NCBI GenBank assembly: GCA_030039005.1
Contig: JASHQT010000225.1
Span: 1-19,408 of the forward strand
Length of the DNA stretch: 19,408 nucleotides
Reading direction: 5' to 3'
Source: Bryobacteraceae bacterium
GTDB taxonomy: Bacteria > Acidobacteriota > Terriglobia > Bryobacterales > Bryobacteraceae
Positions 7,749-14,858 of the stretch are shown here, one piece after another. Position 1 is the first letter of the stretch, and each line of letters begins with the position of its first letter. The translations under genes and the position numbers were made by a program. The notes beneath the pieces are model-generated. The model ran no database searches and had not been told where the DNA came from. It worked only from the letters and a program-made list of their open reading frames with translations.

Positions 7749-8021
7749 AAGCAGAGGCCGCCGAGATATGTCACTTCTCAAGACATCTCAGTTGTGGACG
7801 TGCACGTACATTACCTCGGTAAGTCACTGCTAGAATCCGGTTTGCGATCTGGTTTGCGCACCCTTGCAGTTAGCCATGCAGCGCATGTGCGTAATTTGAC
7901 GCAGTGATCTGCAGATCACTTCCCAAGACAGTGACTTAGAACCCAAGCGACCCCGGACGTAGAACTACTTAGGCGAGTGGTTGACCAGGTGCTCCGGTGA
8001 ACGGCGGAACCGAGAAATATC
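7749..8021. promoter_or_regulatory. Divergent intergenic region between the efflux operon and the cytochrome pair
   Basis: This 273-base gap must hold promoters for both directions. Several repeats can be seen: TTACC-TC-GGTAA (7811-7822), a tandem 12-mer at 7835-7846 and 7847-7858 (ATCCGGTTTGCG then ATCTGGTTTGCG), and an 18-base perfect palindrome AGTGATCTGCAGATCACT (7903-7920) with GTGAC again at 7931-7935. No regulator gene is adjacent, and I cannot assign clear -35/-10 elements. Any of the repeats could be an operator. Confidence 0.45.
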
Positions 8022-8450
8022 ATGAACCGCCTTCTGCCGGTCGTCATTTCGATTGCGGCTTTCCGCTTAATTACCTATTCGCAGCAGCAACCAACGATCA
8101 AACAATCACCACCTGCATATACGGACCCGGCATCCGGCGCTGAGATGTATCGCACATACTGCGCCGTCTGCCATGGGATCGAGGGAAAGGGAAATGGCCC
8201 CGCCGCGCCAGCGCTCAAACAAGAGCTGCCGGATTTGACAGTGCTCAGCAAGAAGAATGGCGGCGAGTTCCCCTCATTCCGCGTCTCCAACATCATCCAG
8301 GGAGACGCGAACATTACGGCCCATGGCTCCAAAGAGATGCCGATGTGGGGCGACGCGTTCCGCAGTCTCAGGCGCGATGAATCCGTGGTCAAACTGCGGG
8401 TTTACAACCTCACCGAGTACATAGCATCACTTCAGGAAATTAGCCTTTGA
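8022..8450 (+). CDS. Small secreted c-type cytochrome
   Basis: The 142-residue protein has an N-terminal export signal (about 1-20) and one haem-binding motif, CAVCH (Cys47, Cys50, His51), followed by GIEGKGNGPAAPAL, the typical segment of class I cytochrome c domains. The segment KEMPMWG (Met106 or Met108) should provide the second haem ligand. It would act in the periplasm as an electron carrier or as a partner of an oxidoreductase; the partner is not in the window. The stop is followed directly by the ribosome site of the next gene, so the two are co-transcribed. Upstream it faces the efflux operon across a 273-base gap. The ribosome site (GAGAAAT) is weak. Confidence 0.9.
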   Translation: MNRLLPVVISIAAFRLITYSQQQPTIKQSPPAYTDPASGAEMYRTYCAVCHGIEGKGNGPAAPALKQELPDLTVLSKKNGGEFPSFRVSNIIQGDANITAHGSKEMPMWGDAFRSLRRDESVVKLRVYNLTEYIASLQEISL

Positions 8451-8461
8451 AGGAGGCGGAA

Positions 8462-8983
8462 ATGAAGATCCGATTGGTCCTTGTAATGATCCTGGCCGCG
8501 GCTTGCGCTATGGCACAACGCCGCGCCACGGCACCACACTCGAATCCACCGCGGGCCAATCAGGGGCGGATCCCCTCCGCGCCCGCCAAACGTGAGCCGC
8601 GCGCTATGCCGGAAGTGGAACGTAGCCCGGCGGGGCACGTGAACAGCACCCCGCACGTCAGAAACGACCACTGGTACGGACACGACACGCCCAACGACAC
8701 ACGCTACGCACTGCAGCACCCCTTTGAACACGGTCGATTCGCAAACGTTGGACCGATGTATCGCTACAACGTACTGCGCGTTGATGTTGGGCTGCACCGC
8801 TTCTGGCTACCAGGCGGTTTCTATTTCGATATCGCTGCCTGGGATTGGCCGCTTTGCGTGGACTGGTGCTGGACGTGTGGTGATGATTTCGTCTTTTATG
8901 AAGATCCGGACCACATCGGCTGGTATTTGGTCTACGACATTCACACCGGTTTGTACGTGCACGCAATGTACATGGGGATGTAA
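8462..8983 (+). CDS. Secreted protein of unknown function with Trp/Cys-rich C-terminus
   Basis: I do not recognise a named family. The protein is 173 residues with a signal peptide ending AMA-Gln (cleavage after about residue 18). A Pro/Arg/His-rich, probably disordered segment (about 20-75) precedes a compact aromatic C-terminal region (about 78-173). That region contains CVDWCWTC (Cys132, Cys136, Cys139) and then EDPDHIGWYLVYDIHTGLYV. The pattern of conserved-looking Trp, Tyr and acidic residues suggests a real folded domain. The ATG at 8462 is chosen because AGGAGG (8451-8456) sits five bases upstream; a longer in-frame ATG at 8447 overlaps the cytochrome gene and lacks such a site. It lies eleven bases after the cytochrome gene and may work with it in the periplasm. 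The three cysteines could bind metal or form a disulfide. Confidence 0.78.
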   Translation: MKIRLVLVMILAAACAMAQRRATAPHSNPPRANQGRIPSAPAKREPRAMPEVERSPAGHVNSTPHVRNDHWYGHDTPNDTRYALQHPFEHGRFANVGPMYRYNVLRVDVGLHRFWLPGGFYFDIAAWDWPLCVDWCWTCGDDFVFYEDPDHIGWYLVYDIHTGLYVHAMYMGM

Positions 8984-9031
8984 GTCGGAAACAAGGCCTT
9001 GATTTCGCCAACTCCGGGTCTTGGCGGGCTA

Positions 9032-9210
9032 TTATTGAACGCTCATCAGCGCCCGCAAGCGCGGGGCATACTCGGGACGCGCAGCCCGTTGAAGCACTTT
9101 CGCCTTGAGCTGGCGTATCCTCCCGGGTCAACCCAAACTCCTCAGCGATCTCTTCTAGCGTGTGCTCGCGCGCCTCGACGGTGGGGAACTGGAGGACAGA
9201 CCGCTCAAAG
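9032..9210 (-). pseudogene. Sigma-70 family factor, region 4 remnant (frameshifted)
   Basis: On the minus strand one frame reads REHTLEEIAEEFGLTRE, the classical region 4.2 helix-turn-helix of RpoD-type sigma factors. Right after it, near 9118-9123, the reading frame is lost. The continuation is found in another frame as IRQLKAKVLQRAARPEYA and on to a TAA at 9034-9032, matching the expected RIRQIEAKALRKLR end of the family. The upstream part (regions 1 to 3) is absent, so this is a C-terminal scrap and not a working gene. A sequencing error could explain the frameshift but not the missing N-terminus. Confidence 0.75.
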
Positions 9211-9322
9211 TCAATGAGGCGCGTCCTCGAGAGGACCGTGGCTTCGGCGGCGCCGCACACCAAACGCAACAACGGCAAACGCCGAACCAACGGCTGGTAA
9301 TCGGCAAATTCTAATTCAGTAC

Positions 9323-9352
9323 AAGGGCGGCATTTCAGCGTCGCCCTTTTTT
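9323..9352 (+). terminator. Rho-independent terminator-like hairpin
   Basis: AAGGGCG (9323-9329) pairs with CGCCCTT (9342-9348) across a 12-base loop and runs into a T tract (9347-9352). It is the best terminator-shaped element in the window. It lies 340 bases past the nearest intact upstream gene, so it may belong to a gene now decayed, or end read-through from the cytochrome pair. Confidence 0.6.
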
Positions 9353-9422
9353 CTTAGCCTCGGAAGCGCAAATCTGCGGCGCGAAGCGTGGAGCCGGAAG
9401 CCGCCGTATAGTGGATTGAGCC

Positions 9423-10336
9423 ATGCGGGATCCGGAGTGCATTGCATTCCTACAGTGGGCGTTGCCAAGACTGCGAATGCGATGGCCAGGCTACCGCAAG
9501 GTCGGTCGCCAGGTTTGCAAGCGCGTAGCGCGGCGTCTTGTCAGCTTATGGCTGACATTTTCCTGTACCGTGCGTATCTTGAGACAAACCCAGATGAGTG
9601 GAGGCAACTCGATGAACTGTGTCCCATTCCGCTCTCCCGACTCCACCGGGATCGAGCAGCCTTCGAGTACCTAGGCCAGAAAGTGCTTCCCACGTTAGCC
9701 AAAGCAGCGTAGGACCGAGGCGTAGACCGAATTCAAGTATGAGCGCTGCATGTGGTGCCGGGGAAGAGCCGTATACCTTGGCGATCTTGTGGCGACTCTC
9801 TCGGGAGCGAGAGTTTCCCGATCGCAGGTTGCTTATTCTGGCCACGGACATCAATCGCGAGCAGCTCGACAGAGCCCTGGTGGCCTGCTACACAGGAGGA
9901 AGTCTGAGGAAATTGCCCACCGCATGGATCGGAGCCGCCTTCGAAGAAAGTGATGGCCGCTTTTGTTTGCGAACGGAGTTTCAAGCCGGCGTTGAATTTC
10001 GGCAGCAGGACATCCGCGCCCAATTGCCGAATGAGACATTTGATTTGGTGTTTTGCCGCAACCTGGTCTTCACCTACTTTGAGGAACAGCTTCAGCGTGA
10101 AGTCGCCTCTCCATGCCAGGCTCGTTCCAAGCGGAGTGCTGGTCTTAGGCATACACGAAGTTCTTCCGCCGGGTACCGCCGGATTTCACTCGCTGGAGCC
10201 TCGCCTGCATATCTATCGGAGAGATGATCCAAACAGCGCTGTGGCGACAAATGAGCGATCTCGACGGCGACGTTTCCGTGTGGTTGAAGGGGATTGGCGT
10301 TCTCGAGGCGCGCATTCCTCGGGTCTCCACGCGTAG
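9423..10336 (+). pseudogene. CheR-family SAM-dependent methyltransferase, broken by frameshifts
   Basis: Pieces of one CheR-like protein lie in order on the plus strand but in different frames. They are MRDPECIAFLQWALPRLRMR (from 9423), then RAYLETNPDEWRQLDELCPI (to the stop at 9712), then SAACGAGEEPYTLAILWRL with the SAM-binding motif, ATDIN and FDLVFCRNLVFTYF (about 9739-10110), and finally ARLVPSGVLVLGIHEVLPPG through YRRDD (about 10115-10336). The frame changes near 9545, 9735 and 10115. Together they cover the whole expected length of a single-domain CheR methyltransferase, an enzyme that methylates glutamates of chemoreceptors or related proteins. With three breaks it cannot make a full enzyme. 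No chemotaxis partners are nearby. Confidence 0.82.
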
Positions 10337-10411
10337 GGTAGCGTTTCTGTTCCACGAGTAAGCGACGCGATGGGCAGGGTGTCATTCCGCGATCAACCAG
10401 GCTCCGCCTCT

Positions 10412-10449
10412 TGGAACGAGTTCTGTTCCATGTGCGTCAAAATTCGCAC
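10412..10449. repeat. Two adjacent inverted repeats in the gap after the CheR remnant
   Basis: TGGAAC (10412-10417) pairs with GTTCCA (10425-10430), and GTGCG (10432-10436) pairs with CGCAC (10445-10449). The 10337-10475 gap holds no gene that I can see. The repeats lie just past the 3' end of the USP pair but lack a T tract, so an operator or processing hairpin is as likely as a terminator. Confidence 0.4.
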
Positions 10450-10475
10450 TTTGCGTTATTTGATCCAAGCTCAAG

Positions 10476-11321
10476 CTATATGCTGATCACTGGGCAGGGA
10501 GAATCACGAATGATTGCGTAGGCGTTGTGGCGAAGGTGTCCATCATCACCGCTGCCGCTATGGCGTCCAATAATGACAAGATCGGCAGGGAAACCCCTTG
10601 CCGCACATGTGACGACTTTAAAGGGTTCTCCCGGATTAACAAAGAATTTTGCTTTGACGCCCGCTGTTTCCTGGAGAGCGTTGAGCCTTGCTTTACCTTC
10701 GGCCACCAAGGAGTCTGTCAGCCCCTGATCCAGGGTCTGGCCTGGAGGAGATTGAACAATCGGAACGGCATGAACAAGCCCCAGCTCTGCTTGACGTTGA
10801 ACCGCAAAGGAATCTGCCCAATCCAGTACACGCGCGCTACGTGATCCCAAGTCAACCGCGCACAGCACCTTCGATAACGTGATCTTCTCGAGTGGTGGCG
10901 CGTTTTCCGCATGCACAGCCGTCCATACCGGACAGTCGATGTCATGCAGCACCTTTGCCGTAACCGAGCCCAACACGCAGGGCCGATAGGACCCGATTCC
11001 ATAGGTCGGCATCATGACAAGGTCCGGCGTCCACAAATGGACCATTCTTACGATCTCTTCGGCTGGGTCCCCAATTCTGAAAACCCTTCGCGTACTGAAA
11101 TGTCTGAGCTCTTCGGCAAGAAAGGCATTTAGCTGTTCCTCTCTCGACCAGAGCCAATCCTGGACGATTGAATCCATCGAACCATGAATGGCCACATCGA
11201 CGATATGGAGTAACATAATTTCCGCATCAAACCAGCCTGCGAAAGACTCCACATGCCGGGCCGCACCGATCGACCGTTGCGAGAAATCTACAGGAAATAG
11301 GATCTTCTTGATGCCTGTCAT
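10476..11321 (-). CDS. Universal stress protein, two UspA domains
   Basis: This 281-residue protein has two tandem Usp domains. The first (about 1-145) starts TGIKKILFPVDFSQRS and carries the nucleotide-loop region YGIGSYRPCVLGSVTAKVLH. The second (about 150-281) starts KVLCAVDLGSRSARVLDWAD and ends NAYAIIRDSPCPVISI. Usp proteins are cytoplasmic, often ATP-binding, and help survival under starvation, hypoxia or oxidative stress. The first domain reads TYGIGSYRPCVLG where its two homologues here read THG(H/Y)G(S/P)FRRFLLG, so its nucleotide site may differ. The ATG at 11321 is preceded by AAAGGGA and begins the Usp fold directly; a longer upstream start is less likely. It follows another Usp gene after a 20-base gap and is probably co-transcribed with it. 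Confidence 0.92.
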   Translation of the reverse strand: MTGIKKILFPVDFSQRSIGAARHVESFAGWFDAEIMLLHIVDVAIHGSMDSIVQDWLWSREEQLNAFLAEELRHFSTRRVFRIGDPAEEIVRMVHLWTPDLVMMPTYGIGSYRPCVLGSVTAKVLHDIDCPVWTAVHAENAPPLEKITLSKVLCAVDLGSRSARVLDWADSFAVQRQAELGLVHAVPIVQSPPGQTLDQGLTDSLVAEGKARLNALQETAGVKAKFFVNPGEPFKVVTCAARGFPADLVIIGRHSGSGDDGHLRHNAYAIIRDSPCPVISI

Positions 11322-11341
11322 ACTGGATTCCCTTTGCAAGA

Positions 11342-12223
11342 TCAGACACTCACCACGGGGCACGGACTATTGCAGATGATGGCAAAAGCGTGGCTGCCGA
11401 GCCTCCTGGTGATCTCGCCGCCACAACTCCGTCCTATCACCATTAACTCGGCACCTTTCTCTTTGGCCGCCACCGAAAGTGATCTCGGGATGTGCCCGTC
11501 GCTTACCACCAGCACATCGGCCTGAATCCCTGAATCGAGCAAGAGACCACGGAGGTGCTCCTCGGCCCCCAAGCGGGCTTGATCGTGCCAGACGAACATG
11601 AACCGGTCCGGAAGGGTAGGCGGCGTATCAAGAACGACATGCACAGCCGTCAGCTTGGCCCCGAATTCCGATGCGAACTCTGCCGCCCAGCGGATCGCTT
11701 TGGCGCTCGCCGGTTGGGCGTCCACTGCGCACATTACATGGCGCACCTCGGCTGGATTCAGCGCTGGTTGCTCCGAAAGATGGGTGCCTGTCCACACAGG
11801 ACAGTCCGCGTCGTGCAAAACCTTTGCCGTGACCGAGCCGAGAAGAAAACGCCGAAATGAGCCGTGGCCGTGAGTGGGCATGAGAATCAGGTCAGATTGT
11901 TCTTGATGCGAACGTTCGACAATCAGTTTGGCCGGATCGCCGCAACATAGGATCCGCTTAACGAAGACTCCTGTTAGCTCAGACAAACCAAACTCGTCCA
12001 ACTGCTTTTGCCGTCTGCGCAAGTGTTCGGCACGTTCAGCTTCCGCTGATGTGATCCGAAGTCCCAAGGGACCATTCAGAGGGTGGTTTATCAAGAGCTC
12101 GTTCACGTAAAGCAGAGTGACCTCTGACCGAAAGTGCCGTGCGAGTGCGCCCGCATGACTGGCAGCGGTAAGGCTACTGTCGGAGAAGTCTATAGGAACC
12201 AGGATTTTTTTAAGGTCCAACAT
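11342..12223 (-). CDS. Universal stress protein, two UspA domains
   Basis: This 293-residue protein has tandem Usp domains. The first starts MLDLKKILVPIDFSDSS and holds MPTHGHGSFRRFLLGSVTAK, the Gly-rich nucleotide loop. The second starts HVMCAVDAQPASAKAIRWAA and ends SHAFAIICNSPCPVVSV. The frame is open for 53 further codons upstream, but the Usp fold begins at the ATG at 12223, which has a modest GGA site in front; the upstream stretch has no matching homology. It is the first gene of a two-gene unit with the Usp gene at 10476-11321. The block GSVTAKVLHD.DCPVWT is shared with both other Usp proteins in the window, so the three are close paralogues. Confidence 0.92.
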   Translation of the reverse strand: MLDLKKILVPIDFSDSSLTAASHAGALARHFRSEVTLLYVNELLINHPLNGPLGLRITSAEAERAEHLRRRQKQLDEFGLSELTGVFVKRILCCGDPAKLIVERSHQEQSDLILMPTHGHGSFRRFLLGSVTAKVLHDADCPVWTGTHLSEQPALNPAEVRHVMCAVDAQPASAKAIRWAAEFASEFGAKLTAVHVVLDTPPTLPDRFMFVWHDQARLGAEEHLRGLLLDSGIQADVLVVSDGHIPRSLSVAAKEKGAELMVIGRSCGGEITRRLGSHAFAIICNSPCPVVSV

Positions 12224-12423
12224 CAATCCATATCCGTGCACGCTTCTTGCCGTGGCTTCGAAGCACATGATTCTGAACGCTATGGAATCTACGCGACACG
12301 GGCCATGATCCGCTCGCATTTCTGGCCCGCGAGCGCCGCGAGCTTCAAAATCGTTTTCTGGAGGGTTCTGGTGCAAACGCATCGGCGAAGCGAGGATAAG
12401 GGGACGCGGCGGTTCGCGCGGAT

Positions 12424-12700
12424 AGGGAGTTATTCAAAAGACGACATTTCGACCGGGAGATTGTCATTCCGTTTGAGCTGGTACACCAGCTTCAAGTTGA
12501 GGCCTTCGGGACTGGCGATCGTGATGGCGGCCCGGAGGAATTCCGTGACCCAGATTACGATTCTGCGTGGGTTCCACGCCACGTTTCAGAGTTCGAAAAG
12601 CGCTGGTGGCCGTATGCTCGGCCAGTGGGGGATCCCGGAGGATGGACGAGACCTCGCCCGCGTCTATTCTCTTTGCGGAGTGTCAGAGGCTCTGCCGCGA
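12424..12700 (+). mobile_element. IS6-family transposase N-terminal remnant (multiple frameshifts)
   Basis: The pieces match the start of IS6/IS240-type transposases in order but in changing frames. They are ELFKRRHFDREIVI (from 12427), LSWYTSFKL with LAIVMAARRNSVTQITILR (about 12465-12575), SEFEKRWWPYARPVG (about 12585-12630), and RRMDET (about 12640-12655), the segment holding the first catalytic Asp. The remaining catalytic core is not recognisable downstream. I could not find the terminal inverted repeats. It is an old insertion scar, not a working element. It lies just upstream of the USP pair, between that pair and a 700-base stretch without genes. Confidence 0.72.
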
Positions 12701-12848
12701 AGCGACTGCCGAGTATTATGAGCAGGAACCCGGCGGCGCCGCTGAAGACTACGAAATCGTTCCAATCGAGACGATGCTGAAGGACGCAAATAATCGGCTC
12801 ATTACTAAGAAGGTCATTTGCCGTCAGCGGGCGAACCCCAGGAGATAG

Positions 12849-13569
12849 TCGGGATGGTTTAGCGGTCCCAGACGCCGTATCAACGTTGGCAACATGAACG
12901 GTAACAGGCCATCGACAGTCGTTTTGCCGGTCGAGGATTTTTCAGCGAACGGAGCCGACAGCCCGTGCTAGGGAGGTCCATCAACATAATCGCATCTGTG
13001 AGACCAAAATGGAAAAACGAGCGAGCCGCGCCGGACCGTGCGCGGGATTCCGCCACACCGGCTGTCTGAACACTGACCGATTTTAGTCTCTCACGAGATC
13101 AATCCGCGACCATTGCGGCGCGCCACACCGTCGATCTATCTGGGCCAGTTAGAAGCGAAGAGTGCGCGCCTGGAGTTGGACCGCAATCAATCCGTCACGA
13201 CTCGAACCGCAAGGTAGAGATGCATTCCCGCGGAGGCTGAAAGCCGTGGCCGTACGGCGCATGTGATCAATCTCCTCGGCTCGCCATCGGCCACGAACCG
13301 CATCGTTTTAGGCTTCCCGGCCGTGCGGGATAACTCAGGCATACGCCTGTTCGTATTTTGTGTTGCGGTTGCCGGGAGCGGTTGAATTTCACTCGGGAAC
13401 TGGAAAGTCTCGGGAGTCGTGCGATGACAGAACTCGTTGGCGTTAACCTCCATTCGAGGCGGTAAGCACCTGGACAACTTTCTTCAAGTGATGACTTTTG
13501 CCATGCGTAAACTTGCGCTGGAGCAGGTGAGGGGCCTAACCCACCACCCCGTTGAACGCAAGCGATCGC
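12849..13569. other. About 720 bases with no recognisable gene
   Basis: Open frames here are short and have no ribosome site or familiar motif. The longest is a 96-codon minus-strand frame at 13187-13477, with composition typical of a chance frame. Together with the adjacent transposase remnant, this looks like decayed insertion-associated DNA. I see no RNA gene, array or clear repeat in it. Confidence 0.5.
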
Positions 13570-13785
13570 TCAACTGCGCTTTCCGAGGCCCAACTGCTCG
13601 GCGTGCGCTAAGGCCTCAGTTCGATGGATCAGCGACTCAACCATCGCGAGGCGCTCCTTCAAGCCAGCTCGAAACTCGGCGGTATCCGTGTGGCGGATCT
13701 CAACAAGAAGTTCCTTCTGTTCACCTTCTAAAAGTTCCAGGATCAACTCTAGCTCCGGGCCAGAGAGAACAAGTTCCTGTGTCAT
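13570..13785 (-). CDS. Small helical protein of unknown function (71 residues)
   Basis: The frame has a strong ribosome site, GGGAGGG, three bases before the ATG at 13785, which sets it apart from the chance frames around it. The sequence is rich in Leu, Glu, Ala and Lys/Arg. Its spacing (LELILELLEGEQKELLVEI, then FRAGLKERLAMVESLIHRTE) suggests two amphipathic helices forming a hairpin or coiled coil. It has no signal peptide or membrane segment and is probably cytoplasmic. I do not recognise a named family, though short proteins of this style are common near stress genes in Acidobacteriota. It lies between decayed DNA and an Hsp20 fragment. Confidence 0.65.
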   Translation of the reverse strand: MTQELVLSGPELELILELLEGEQKELLVEIRHTDTAEFRAGLKERLAMVESLIHRTEALAHAEQLGLGKRS

Positions 13786-13881
13786 ACGCCCTCCCGTTCC
13801 GAAAGCTCATGCAAGCGTTTCAGAAGATTGAGCAGCAAAATAAGTGCCACGAAATGAAAACCGTTCGGCGGCCCCTTCCAG

Positions 13882-14112
13882 CTATGACGAATGCTGTGCC
13901 GGGGCCGTGTGGCCGGCCAGCTCTTGCGCAGACCCAACAGAACCGATTACGCAGCCGCTACGGTTGATGGGCGTTACTTTAGCCGCCAGCGCTTTTGCGG
14001 CTGTGATGTGAAGCATGCCTTTTTCGAGCCGGGCGCGAGTCTTCTCCACGTCGATCGGCTCCGGCATTTCGAACTGGCCTGTATATATTGTTGGGGCCGA
14101 ACTCAGTCCAGA
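13882..14112 (-). pseudogene. Hsp20 / small heat-shock protein C-terminal remnant
   Basis: The minus-strand frame reads QFEMPEPIDVEKTRARLEKG then MLHITAAKA, which matches the end of the alpha-crystallin domain (F-LP-x-VD-x-x-K-x-x-A-x-x-x-xG-x-L-x-I-x-x-PK) of small heat-shock proteins. The N-terminal half of the domain is absent: the frame is closed by a TGA near 14115. An ATG at 14067 could start a 61-residue peptide but not a complete chaperone. The last 30 residues do not resemble the family. Intact relatives form oligomers that hold unfolded proteins under stress, which fits the stress-gene setting, but this copy looks dead. Confidence 0.6.
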
Positions 14113-14210
14113 GAAATTTCATTTCCTGGGCCTTCTCACACAGTGACCATTTGTAAGTGCCAGCCGAACTGGATCTAACGCTTCACCCAGACCTGCGATT
14201 GGTATTTCGA

Positions 14211-14855
14211 ATGCCGTGTTCAGCATTGATGACGAGATCTCTATCGCCAGCCGCCGTCAGCACACTTGCGCTTCCTGAATTTAGGACCAAAAGCGAGACA
14301 TCGCTAGAGCACTGCCTGTTAAGACGAAGGTCTGTTCGCACCTACACAAAGGCCCCGCTGTCACTCGCGGTTGTCTCACAGCTTCTCTGGGCGGCGCAGG
14401 GCCTTACAGGAGACGACCATTACAGAGCCGCACCCTCGGCCGGTGCGCTCTACCCGCTCGAAGTGTATCTGCTGGCCGGTAACATGGCCGGAGTCGCAGC
14501 GGGAGTCTATCATTACCGCCCGGAGCGACATGAACTGGTTCTGGTCAAGGCCGGCGATCTCACGCCTGAACTGACTCGATCGGCTTTCGGACAAGATTGC
14601 GTCGCGGATGGTGCTGCGATCATCCTGTTCGCGGCAGTGTGTGCGCGGAGCGGCCGCAAGTACGGACAACGGGCCGCGCGCTACGTTCACATGGAAGCTG
14701 GCCATGCGGCACAGAATGTTTGTCTCCAGGCCATCGCGCTGGGCTTGGGAACGGTCACAGTGGGCGCGTTCGAGGATGACGAGGTAAAGCGCGTCTTAGC
14801 ACTAGCGGATTCTCACGATCCCACTTACATGCTGCCGGTCGGGCGAAAACACTGA
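14211..14855 (+). CDS. SagB-type nitroreductase-fold oxidoreductase
   Basis: This 214-residue protein is of the SagB/ThcOx branch of the nitroreductase fold. RRRSVRTY (about 38-45) is the FMN-phosphate region, followed by LSQLLWAAQGLT-like sequence and then APSAGALYPLEVYLL (about 74-88), a hallmark of this branch. The tail has AGHAAQNVCLQAIALGLGTV, also typical. Relatives use FMN; some oxidise azoline rings during peptide maturation, others act as general reductases or are uncharacterised. No YcaO cyclase or precursor peptide gene is in the window, so a peptide-maturation role is unsupported. The start is uncertain: GTG 14157 and ATG 14229 are in frame and none has a strong ribosome site. The stop is three bases before the CapA-like gene, so the pair is coupled. 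Confidence 0.85.
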   Translation: MPCSALMTRSLSPAAVSTLALPEFRTKSETSLEHCLLRRRSVRTYTKAPLSLAVVSQLLWAAQGLTGDDHYRAAPSAGALYPLEVYLLAGNMAGVAAGVYHYRPERHELVLVKAGDLTPELTRSAFGQDCVADGAAIILFAAVCARSGRKYGQRAARYVHMEAGHAAQNVCLQAIALGLGTVTVGAFEDDEVKRVLALADSHDPTYMLPVGRKH

Positions 14856-14858
14856 CCG

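Noticed and set aside
7903..7920. 18-base palindrome as a third site for the Crp/Fnr regulator
   Set aside because: Its half sites are GTGA and TCAC but separated by eight bases, not six as in the two sites near the regulator; kept only as an unassigned palindrome.
8658..9290. Minus-strand 210-residue frame taken as one gene
   Set aside because: Only the sigma region 4 portion is meaningful; the rest is antisense to the Trp/Cys-rich secreted protein gene.
12642..12848. 68-residue plus-strand frame starting MDETSPASILFAEC
   Set aside because: Its start is the MDET segment of the decayed IS6 transposase, and no ribosome site precedes it. The remainder has a protein-like look but no recognisable match.
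12980..13100. Possible insertion-sequence end near GTCTGAACACTGACCGATTT
   Set aside because: It looked like known IS-terminal phrasing, but I found no matching inverted partner or transposase for it.
13187..13477. 96-residue minus-strand open frame
   Set aside because: No ribosome site, no motif, and composition typical of a chance frame in decayed DNA.
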